Shown: one piece after another, positions 32,743 through 39,058 of the stretch | How the letters are laid out: each line of letters opens with the position of its first letter | Position numbering within the stretch: the stretch's first letter is position 1 | Assembly (NCBI GenBank): GCA_910575245.1 | Contig: CAJTEN010000037.1 | Coordinates: forward strand, 1-39,058 | From: Clostridia bacterium | Lineage (GTDB): Bacteria > Bacillota > Clostridia > Lachnospirales > Lachnospiraceae | Length of the DNA stretch: 39,058 nt | Direction: 5' to 3' | The notes under the pieces: generated by a model | Told to the model about the DNA's origin: nothing | Databases searched by the model: none | Seen by the model: only the letters and a program-made list of their open reading frames with translations | Translations under genes and position numbers: made by a program

Positions 32743-32767
32743 GGCAGTCCGGGGAATCCGGGCTGCC
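32743..32767 (+). promoter_or_regulatory. RNA hairpin just before the GntR ribosome binding site
   Basis: GGCAGTCCGG (32743-32752) and CCGGGCTGCC (32758-32767) pair fully with one G-U pair around a 5-nt loop. It ends 11 bases before AGGAGG, so it could influence translation of the regulator. No T run follows. Confidence 0.5.
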
Positions 32768-32790
32768 GGGGCATAAGCAGGAGGCTCATA

Positions 32791-33510
32791 ATGCTGAACA
32801 GAGAAAAGGGTGCGGCACCGCTGTATTCGCAGATTGCAGAGATTATCAAAAGCCAGATTGAAAACGGTGAGTTTGTCAAAGGAGATCAGTTCCTTACGGA
32901 GAAAAAGCTTCAGGAGATCTATCAGGTTAGCCGTATTACTGTCAGGCAGGCAATGAATGAGCTGGTTAATGAAGGATATCTGCAGTGTGCGAGAGGAGTC
33001 GGAACGACTGTGGTCTATGGCAAGATAGACGAGAATCTGAAGAATCTGGTCAGCTTTACCGATGAAATGAAACTGCACGGCAAGGTGATGAATACCAGTT
33101 ATTGCGATATGTCGATGATCCGGGCGGGGAAGTCGGTAGCGGCCCAGCTGGAGATAGAGACGGGAGAAGAATGTTATCGCCTGGTGAGAGTCAGGAGTGT
33201 AGGGGAAGAGGCCATTGTGTATTCCATTACCTATCTGAAGAAGACGAGAGAATATCCTTTGGACACCAGTTATTATATGGAATCTCTATATCAGTTTTTA
33301 CAGACAAACTGCAATACGAAGGTGGTAAAAGGACGTGACACATTTGAGGCAGTGGCGGCTACCGCTGAAATCGGGAAATATTTATCCATTCCGGAAGGCG
33401 TTCCTGTATTTAAGCGGGTACGTAAGGCTTACGAGGAGAACGGCGATATTGTGGAGTACACGATCTGCTATTATCCGGGAGACAGGTATAAATATTCTGT
33501 AGAATTATAG
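32791..33510 (+). CDS. GntR/HutC family transcriptional regulator with UTRA sensor domain
   Basis: A 239-aa regulator. The N-terminal winged helix (about 8-75) has PLYSQIAEIIKSQIENGEF and the recognition part VSRITVRQAMNELVNEGYL. The C-terminal UTRA domain (about 90-235) binds a small ligand, often a phosphorylated sugar, as in NagR-type proteins. ATG 32791 has AGGAGG six bases upstream; the frame extends to 32662 without support. It sits within the mannoside gene cluster and most likely controls it. The inducer may be a phosphorylated mannose derivative, which is inference. Confidence 0.92.
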   Translation: MLNREKGAAPLYSQIAEIIKSQIENGEFVKGDQFLTEKKLQEIYQVSRITVRQAMNELVNEGYLQCARGVGTTVVYGKIDENLKNLVSFTDEMKLHGKVMNTSYCDMSMIRAGKSVAAQLEIETGEECYRLVRVRSVGEEAIVYSITYLKKTREYPLDTSYYMESLYQFLQTNCNTKVVKGRDTFEAVAATAEIGKYLSIPEGVPVFKRVRKAYEENGDIVEYTICYYPGDRYKYSVEL

Positions 33511-33603
33511 TACGAAACAGTAAAAAGAATCTTGAAAAATACCCGCTTCAGGTTAGGGTTGTGTGAGGACCGCAGTGCGGGTGTTCAGAGAATGGGGAAT
33601 GAT

Positions 33604-35355
33604 ATGGATAATCGGTATTTCAAGTATGGCAATTATGACCTGCAGCCGTATACAAAGATCGAGGGATATGACAGCCATGCCGTAGAAGGTTATGATGATA
33701 TAATAATAATACTTAAGAAAGAAATAGCTGCAGGGAAGAGAGTGGTTGTCTGTGACTTCTATCCGGGTGTGGATAAGGAAGAAGTGTTAGGGCATTTATC
33801 CGGTGTCAACCCGGTGCTTCTGATAGAGGCCGAGAGCTGCGCGATGGAGGAAGAGGTTCTGAACAGACTGTTTCAGGATTATCTTACAGATGACAGGGTA
33901 TTTGGATTTATGTGCCACAAAAAGCTGGAAGATTGTTTCTGTGCGGAGAAGCTTCAGAAAGCCAGGAGGCAGATCGAGGAGACGGCAGAGGGGGTCATAC
34001 TGGTGGCAGGAGTAGGCGCTTCCTTGATCACCCGCGGGGACGTATATCTGTATTTTGATCTGGCCAGATGGGAAATCCAGCTGCGCTACCGCAGGGGAAT
34101 GCCTAACTGGAACTGTACGAATTATGACGCTCCGAATCTGGAGAAGTACAAGAGAGGATTTTTTGTGGAATGGCGTCTTGCCGATAAGTATAAGAAGCAG
34201 CGGTTTGAGGACTTCGATTATGTGGTAGATACCAATAGGAAAGAGGATCCTAAGATGATCACAGGGGAAGCTTTCAGGGAAGCTCTGGTGCAGGTGAGCA
34301 AGAGGCCTTTCCGCACGCAGCCCTACTTTGATCCCGGTGTATGGGGCGGACATTGGATGCAGCAGGCTTTCGGGTTGGACGAAGACGCGCCGAACTATGC
34401 ATGGAGTTTTGACGGTGTACCGGAAGAAAACAGTCTGAATCTTAAGTTTGGGGAAATTCTGGTAGAAATACCCAGTATAGATTTAGTGTTTTACAGACCC
34501 CGTCAGCTGCTGGGAGAGAAAGTACATGCCCGTTTTGGGGCGGAATTTCCTATCCGGTTCGACCTTCTGGATACCATGGGAGGCGGGAATCTCTCGCTCC
34601 AGGTGCATCCGCTCACAGAATATATCCAGGATACTTTCGGCATGAATTATACGCAGGATGAGAGCTATTATATTCTGGACTGTGAGGAAGGTTCCTGTGT
34701 CTATCTGGGTGTGAAAGACGGAGTAAGCCCGAAGGAGATGGAGGAGGATCTGAAAAGAGCCGAGAAGGGCGGATATGCATTCCCGGCAGAAAAATATGTC
34801 AACACAGTTCCGGTCAAAAAACATGACCATGTGCTGATACCGGCAGGGACAGTCCACTGTTCGGGAGCCGATACGATGGTGCTGGAGATCAGTGCTACGC
34901 CCTATATCTTTACTTTTAAAATGTGGGACTGGGGAAGAGTCGGCCTGGACGGCATTCCAAGACCCGTCCACGTGGAGCATGGCATTAAGAATATACAATG
35001 GGACAGAACCATGCCGTGGCTTGAAAGAAACCTGATCCACCAGGAAGAAATCTGCCGGGAGGAAGAAGGAATTTTGGTAGAACGCACGGGACTCCACCAG
35101 AGAGAATTTATCGATACATACCGATATATGCTTACGAAGCCAGTAAAGTGCATCCAGAATGACAGTGTGCATGTGCTGAATGTAGTGGAGGGGGAGAAAG
35201 CCTGCATCGAAAGCCCGGCAGGAGTGTTTGCGCCTTTCGAAGTGCATTATGCGGAAACTTTTATTATTCCGGCGTGTGTGGGAGAATACGTGATCAACCC
35301 GACGGGAGCCATAGAAGGTAAAAGGGTAGGAGTGATCGTGGCTTCGGTGAGATAA
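33604..35355 (+). CDS. Type I mannose-6-phosphate isomerase-like protein with extra N-terminal domain
   Basis: A 583-aa protein. The C-terminal 340 residues are a cupin-type phosphomannose isomerase with its zinc ligands visible: Q333 and H335 (LQVHPL), E353 (QDESYYI) and H418 (GTVHCSG). It would convert mannose-6-phosphate to fructose-6-phosphate. The N-terminal 240 residues are not part of classical isomerases; they have a kinase-like alpha/beta pattern (AAGKRVVVCDFYPGVDKEE) without a proper P-loop GKS/T, so perhaps a degenerate nucleoside-kinase-like domain. I chose ATG 33604, with GGGGA five bases upstream. It follows the GntR gene by 93 bp and closes the locus before a terminator. Confidence 0.85.
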   Translation: MDNRYFKYGNYDLQPYTKIEGYDSHAVEGYDDIIIILKKEIAAGKRVVVCDFYPGVDKEEVLGHLSGVNPVLLIEAESCAMEEEVLNRLFQDYLTDDRVFGFMCHKKLEDCFCAEKLQKARRQIEETAEGVILVAGVGASLITRGDVYLYFDLARWEIQLRYRRGMPNWNCTNYDAPNLEKYKRGFFVEWRLADKYKKQRFEDFDYVVDTNRKEDPKMITGEAFREALVQVSKRPFRTQPYFDPGVWGGHWMQQAFGLDEDAPNYAWSFDGVPEENSLNLKFGEILVEIPSIDLVFYRPRQLLGEKVHARFGAEFPIRFDLLDTMGGGNLSLQVHPLTEYIQDTFGMNYTQDESYYILDCEEGSCVYLGVKDGVSPKEMEEDLKRAEKGGYAFPAEKYVNTVPVKKHDHVLIPAGTVHCSGADTMVLEISATPYIFTFKMWDWGRVGLDGIPRPVHVEHGIKNIQWDRTMPWLERNLIHQEEICREEEGILVERTGLHQREFIDTYRYMLTKPVKCIQNDSVHVLNVVEGEKACIESPAGVFAPFEVHYAETFIIPACVGEYVINPTGAIEGKRVGVIVASVR

Positions 35356-35423
35356 TAAGCATAGGGATTGACCGTGCCCTATGTCCTTTGCCCTCACTAT
35401 AAAAATTTATATTGCGGGTGTAA

Positions 35424-35467
35424 AACAGGGAAATAACTGATGATTCAGGTTTGTTTCTCTGTTTTTT
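35424..35467 (+). terminator. Rho-independent terminator of the mannoside locus
   Basis: AACAGGGAAA (35424-35433) pairs with TTTCTCTGTT (35454-35463) with one G-U pair, followed directly by TTTTTT. The loop itself contains a small CTGA/TCAG hairpin. Confidence 0.75.
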
Positions 35468-35494
35468 GTGTCAAAGTTGGTTTTTCTTTTGCGG

Positions 35495-35531
35495 TGTCCG
35501 ATATCTATGTGATGGGTGTCACACTTGGACA
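35495..35531. repeat. Nested inverted repeat in the gap before the second BlaI gene
   Basis: TGTCC (35495-35499) and GGACA (35527-35531) enclose TGTGA (35508-35512) and TCACA (35519-35523). The inner pair is a CRP/FNR-like TGTGA...TCACA dyad with a 6-bp centre. It lies about 95 bp upstream of the promoter at 35626. Its role is unclear. Confidence 0.4.
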
Positions 35532-35625
35532 GCTTCTACAATGGACTTTCATGATATTATCCCGAAAGTATACATAGCATCGACGGGAGCGAGATAGTTT
35601 TTTCCAGAAAATAGCTAACGAGAGA

Positions 35626-35678
35626 TTGACATAAGGACAACGCAGTGTTATACTTTAACTGACAACACGATGTTATAC
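35626..35678 (+). promoter_or_regulatory. Consensus promoter with two BlaI-type operator repeats
   Basis: TTGACA (35626-35631), a 17-bp spacer and TATACT (35649-35654) form a near-perfect sigma-A promoter. Two 18-bp direct copies, GACAACGCAGTGTTATAC (35636-35653) and GACAACACGATGTTATAC (35661-35678), match at 15 of 18 positions and start 25 bp apart. Each holds an AAC...GTT dyad. The first lies on the spacer and -10 box, the second just after the start site. This is typical of two-site repression by a BlaI/CopY-type dimer. Confidence 0.75.
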
Positions 35679-35696
35679 AATAAGGAGGACAAAAGT

Positions 35697-36080
35697 ATGG
35701 TACAGCAAATATCCGATGCCGAACTCGAAATTATGAAAATTGTGTGGGGGAACCCGGAGAAGGTGACACTGTTCCCCTATATCATGGATGAGCTGGCGGC
35801 CAGAGGCAGGCAGTGTCAAAAGAACACCCTGATTGTATTGCTGTCGCGGCTGATGAACAAGGGCTTTTTGAGTGCCAGAAAAATTGGACGCCGCAACGAA
35901 TATACCACGCTCGTTTCGGAAACGGAGTACCAGAAGGCGCAGACGAAAAAATTCCTGGATAAAATCTATGAGGGAAGTGCAAAAGGACTGGTTTCCAATC
36001 TGATTATGGGCGACCTGCTGACGGATGAGGAATACGAGGAATTGAAAAGAATGCTGGAGAAAGGAAAAGAGAAACAATGA
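35697..36080 (+). CDS. BlaI/MecI family transcriptional repressor (second copy)
   Basis: A 127-aa winged-helix repressor starting MVQQISDAELEIMKIVWGN. The recognition region is QCQKNTLIVLLSRLMNKGFL and the wing ARKIGRRNEYTTLV. The C-terminal helices include the region where family members are cleaved or dimerise. ATG 35697 has AAGGAGG eight bases upstream; an in-frame ATG at 35670 lies inside the operator and is rejected. It overlaps the following protease gene by four bases (ATGA). It is clearly diverged from the repressor at 169-549, and its operators have a different sequence, so the two systems probably do not cross-talk. Confidence 0.93.
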   Translation: MVQQISDAELEIMKIVWGNPEKVTLFPYIMDELAARGRQCQKNTLIVLLSRLMNKGFLSARKIGRRNEYTTLVSETEYQKAQTKKFLDKIYEGSAKGLVSNLIMGDLLTDEEYEELKRMLEKGKEKQ

Positions 36081-38467
36081 ACGCGGTTTTGAAAATTTTC
36101 CTGTCCATGTCCTTTTCCGGCAGTCTGCTTATTCTGGCGCTGCTTTTAGGAAAGCGGTTTTTGAAAGATAAAATCAGCCGTCAATGGCAGTATTACATTT
36201 GGCTGGTTGTCGTTTTGCGGCTGCTGTTCCCGTTTGGGCCGGAAGTAAGCCTGCTGGGAAAGACCTATCAGGCTGTCGATCAGGCTATCACCCAGACCGC
36301 CCCTTTTCCGCCGCAACAGCAGTCCCCGCTTACCACTCCAGGGGGAAATCTCGCACCGGTTATCGGAACTGAGCAAAGCAATAGAAGTATGAATAGTCCG
36401 ACAGAAGATTTGACAACAGTCCACCCGTTTCAAGAGATTGGGACGTTGCTGACAGATCAGGTTTGGCTGATTTGGCTTGCGGCCGCAGTGGTTTTGCTGA
36501 TACGGAAGGCAACGGTCTATCAGAGCTTTATACGGTATATCAAGGCTGGATTGACCCCGGTTTCTGACATTGAGATCTTAGACCGGCTTTTCATTACTGC
36601 GGAGCAGGCAGGTATCAAAAGGCCGGTAGAGCTGTGTGTCAATCCGCTGATTTCTTCACCGTTGCTGATTGGCTTTTTTCATCCATGTATCGTGCTGCCA
36701 AACGCGGATATTTCTAAAAAGGCTTTTCAGTATATTGTCCTGCATGAGCTGACCCACTATAAGCGGCGGGATATGTTTTATAAATGGCTGGTGCAAATAA
36801 CGGCATGCCTGCATTGGTTTAACCCGCTTGTGCATCTTATGAGCCGGGAGATTGCCAAGGCTTGTGAATTTTCCTGTGATGAAGCCGTCCTCGCTAAAGT
36901 GGGGAGCGGCAACGCCCAGGACTACGGGAAAACCTTGCTTGACGCTATGGCGGCCGTGGGAAAATACAAGGAAAACCTTGGGTCCGTCACGTTGAGCGAA
37001 AATAAAAAGCTTTTGAAAGAAAGGTTGGGTGCAATTATGAAGTTCCAAAAAACGTCCAGAGCGGTTAAGCTATTGACGGCTGTGTTGACTGTGTGTATCG
37101 TATTGGGCGCGTCCTTTGCCGGGGTTTACACAGCGGGGAATGTCCAGGCGGCATCCCTTTCCGGCACAACGCCGGACACCACCGGCAGGCCCTCGCTGTC
37201 GTTGGATGTCAGCAGTGCCGCTGTAAATGTGCTGGCGGCAACGGACAATCAGATTTCGGCTGAATACAACCGCGATGTTTATACGGTAAATATCAGTCAG
37301 CAGAACCGCGACTGGAAGGTTTCAATCTCCTGCAAAACCAGTATGAACACAAATGATGAAACAATCAGGCTCTATCTTCCCAATGTGGATTATGGCGATG
37401 TGAAATTAAAAACAGATAACGGGTATATGGCCTGCGGCCTGATCCGATCCGGCAATATCGCGGGCAATTTCAACATGGCTTCCGTCTTTTTGACCTTGCC
37501 GGAAGGATTTTCCGGTTCGGTAAATGCCATTGCCAACAGCGGATATTTCCAATTGGTTTCTCAGGACGATTTCAAAAATACCACCACCACCATTATCGAC
37601 AACGGCGATTGGGGCGAGATTTACAAGCCGAAGAATTTCAAGGAAAACGGGAATACTTCCACATTTACAGACGGCACAGAGGCAAACACAATTCGGGTTA
37701 CACGAAAAGGCTCCGGCGTCATGGGGATCTACACTTCTGATGATTTTGACACATCGAATTACCCGGATGAATGGAAAGAACTGTGGCAGGACGAATGGCA
37801 GGGTAAGCCCTGGGAGGACGGTTGGTGGAACTCAGACATTGAGCAATACTATCAGGCCGACAGCCTGCCACTGTTTCAAATTGCTTTCTCCCGACTGGAC
37901 GGGGAAGAACAGCTTGCATGGCTGGAAAAAATCTATGCCGATAGAGACCTCGCATTCTTCTCTGTCGCGGTACGAGGGCTTGATACAAATTATTCTGTGC
38001 TTTCCAGCTTCGCCGAAAAGGTTTATGAGAACGCCGACAATGCGTTTTTCTCCATATTGGCGGACTGTATGGACGAAACGGAATTGGAGTTTTGGCTGGA
38101 TCGGGCATTAGAGGATAGTAACTGGGCATTTCAATCCATGCTGTTTGATAAACTGGGCAAGGAAGACGAATTTAACGAGTTGGAAGCGAAGCGGGAAAAA
38201 GAATGGGCCGAGACGCAGAGGGCGGAATATGAGGCGGCAGGCGTCACGATGGTTGATGAAAAGACTTATTATTATCAAGGACAGATGGTCAATATCTTTC
38301 TGGACATCCGGAAAGAAGGCTCCTTCTATACGCTGAACATGAACCCGGCTGGGACGGTCAATATTAAAATTACCCGCGGCACGGACAACAATATCACAGG
38401 CGTTGCCTATATGACCGAGGCGGAAGTGGTTGAACTGTTGGGGGATATGGATGAGCCGGATGATTGA
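36077..38467 (+). CDS. BlaR1-type M56 membrane metalloprotease with large extracellular repeat-containing region
   Basis: A 796-aa sensor-protease. Membrane helices lie near 5-23, 36-54 and 126-143. The zinc motif HELTH is at 223-227 with the third ligand E264 in CEFSCDEAVL. The last helix is near 331-353. The remaining 440 residues would lie outside the cell. First comes a beta-rich part resembling DUF4097-type beta repeats (about 370-500), then repeats of about 35 residues with the recurring core D(R/N)xAFFS or SNWAFQS (about 595-705), then a small C-terminal beta part. No penicillin-binding motifs are visible. It likely inactivates the adjacent BlaI on sensing an envelope signal; the ligand is unknown. 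Confidence 0.9.
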   Translation: MNAVLKIFLSMSFSGSLLILALLLGKRFLKDKISRQWQYYIWLVVVLRLLFPFGPEVSLLGKTYQAVDQAITQTAPFPPQQQSPLTTPGGNLAPVIGTEQSNRSMNSPTEDLTTVHPFQEIGTLLTDQVWLIWLAAAVVLLIRKATVYQSFIRYIKAGLTPVSDIEILDRLFITAEQAGIKRPVELCVNPLISSPLLIGFFHPCIVLPNADISKKAFQYIVLHELTHYKRRDMFYKWLVQITACLHWFNPLVHLMSREIAKACEFSCDEAVLAKVGSGNAQDYGKTLLDAMAAVGKYKENLGSVTLSENKKLLKERLGAIMKFQKTSRAVKLLTAVLTVCIVLGASFAGVYTAGNVQAASLSGTTPDTTGRPSLSLDVSSAAVNVLAATDNQISAEYNRDVYTVNISQQNRDWKVSISCKTSMNTNDETIRLYLPNVDYGDVKLKTDNGYMACGLIRSGNIAGNFNMASVFLTLPEGFSGSVNAIANSGYFQLVSQDDFKNTTTTIIDNGDWGEIYKPKNFKENGNTSTFTDGTEANTIRVTRKGSGVMGIYTSDDFDTSNYPDEWKELWQDEWQGKPWEDGWWNSDIEQYYQADSLPLFQIAFSRLDGEEQLAWLEKIYADRDLAFFSVAVRGLDTNYSVLSSFAEKVYENADNAFFSILADCMDETELEFWLDRALEDSNWAFQSMLFDKLGKEDEFNELEAKREKEWAETQRAEYEAAGVTMVDEKTYYYQGQMVNIFLDIRKEGSFYTLNMNPAGTVNIKITRGTDNNITGVAYMTEAEVVELLGDMDEPDD

Positions 38468-38490
38468 GATGATATCTATGATTTTTGCCA

Positions 38491-38595
38491 GAAGAACAGC
38501 ACAATGAGTTTGTGGAGAAAATCATTGTGCATGAATGTGGATGCAAAGAACAGATCAGAGTGAATACCAGGGACATGATATTTCCTTTGAAATAA
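38491..38595 (+). pseudogene. C-terminal remnant of a large serine recombinase
   Basis: The frame reads EEQHNEFVEKIIVHE, then CGCKEQIRVNTRDMIF, and ends at TAA 38593-38595. 'LNEFVEKIVVHE' near the C-terminus is typical of large serine recombinases of clostridial mobile elements. An in-frame stop at 38479 and the absence of any catalytic domain upstream show that only the tail is left. Confidence 0.55.
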
Positions 38596-38622
38596 ATAAC
38601 AGTAGTGTCATTGCTGAAATCC

Positions 38623-38952
38623 TTATTTTATCTCGGCTTTTCTGAAAACAAAGTGTGTTGCTGCCAGTGAAATAAGGATTACCGCTGCTGCAAACACCGC
38701 CGATAATGCAAGTGTTCTGCTATCGCTTGTTTGTGCAAGGCTAAAACAGGTCAGCCGGAAAACATTCTCGCTGATGAAGTTTCTAAGGATATTGCAGGAC
38801 ACAAAGCAGCTTATCACATATTTCCTTGTCGGGATTACCGATAAGGATACGCTGTAATTCAAGATTACGGTAAGCGGAGTATTCCGTGTGTTTGCAGGAT
38901 AATGTTTTCCATTTTGCAGCCCTCCTTTCATTTGTCCTTTTCCTTTTTCCAA
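38623..38952 (-). pseudogene. Decayed ABC transporter fragment
   Basis: The last part on the minus strand, TLALSAVFAAAVILISLAAT followed by HFVFRKAEIK, looks like the final helix and cytoplasmic end of an ABC-2 permease. Further upstream, in another frame, AAAGGAGGG is followed by an ATG that would encode MENIILQTHGILRLP and then a stop. That start resembles the beginning of a bacitracin/lantibiotic-type ABC ATPase. It looks like a deletion that joined the start of an ATPase gene to the end of a permease gene. The fragments are short, so this is tentative. Confidence 0.4.
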
Positions 38953-38978
38953 ATTGAATGAAATGTGGGTACATTCCC

Positions 38979-38992
38979 CGCCCCTTGGGGCG
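38979..38992. repeat. Short GC-rich palindrome near the right edge
   Basis: CGCCCC (38979-38984), TT, then GGGGCG (38987-38992). It lies in the presumed leader of the decayed minus-strand ABC genes and may be an old operator or hairpin. Nothing else can be assigned between 38953 and the window end. Confidence 0.35.
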
Positions 38993-39058
38993 CAAGCAAA
39001 CTTTAACAGGATAGAAAAGCATGATACAATGTAGAGAAAAAGGAGAAGTGTAGATTGA

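Overview
The window reads as chromosome of a Gram-positive anaerobe of the Clostridia, most likely a gut Lachnospiraceae member. This is inferred from strong AGGAGG-type ribosome binding sites, sigma-A promoters, a T-box leader in front of metG, a methionine aminopeptidase with an N-terminal SEC-C motif, YesL, GH38, ROK and long type I phosphomannose isomerase proteins, and BlaI/BlaR1-type pairs. Almost every intact gene is on the + strand; a small XRE regulator is the one clear exception. No rRNA, tRNA, CRISPR array or intact insertion sequence was seen.

Layout, left to right. (1) 1-1960: a BlaI-type repressor and an M56/BlaR1-type membrane protease behind a dyad operator. (2) 1961-4070: a gene-poor, decayed stretch with a transposase-like remnant, the broken C-terminus of an AlbA_2/Schlafen-type protein, the XRE regulator and a terminator. 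(3) 4071-8213: methionine aminopeptidase, then an unusual trio: a membrane-anchored coiled-coil protein and two exported proteins that are diverged paralogues of each other. (4) 8210-12299: a methionine T-box riboswitch with an ATG specifier, metG, an alpha/beta hydrolase and an exported acidic protein. (5) 12370-18519: D-lactate dehydrogenase, a GNAT protein, a double-HD/HD-GYP protein, a YesL (DUF624) membrane protein, a diguanylate cyclase and a CE2-type esterase. (6) 18633-24854: a complete five-gene oligopeptide/dipeptide ABC importer with its own promoter. (7) 24977-25766: a MarR regulator with a Cys motif and 26 histidines in about 61 residues, read from a promoter bracketed by a perfect 14-bp inverted repeat. 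(8) 25853-35467: a sugar ABC importer (binding protein and two permeases, no ATPase), GH38 hydrolase, ROK kinase, GntR/UTRA regulator and a type I phosphomannose isomerase with an extra N-terminal domain. (9) 35626-39058: a second BlaI/BlaR1-type pair with a large predicted extracellular sensor region, followed by remnants of a serine recombinase and an ABC transporter.

How the genes work together. Region 8 forms a plausible pathway for mannose-containing glycans: import, cleavage by GH38, phosphorylation by the ROK kinase and isomerisation to fructose-6-phosphate. The ATPase would have to come from a shared MsmK-type protein elsewhere. Region 5 combines making and breaking of cyclic-di-GMP. 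Both BlaI/BlaR1 pairs look like self-regulated proteolytic signalling units; no beta-lactamase or intact efflux target lies next to them. The stretches with least known function, and the best places to look for something undescribed, are the trio at 5222-8213, the His-rich MarR unit and the sensor domain of the second BlaR1-type protein.
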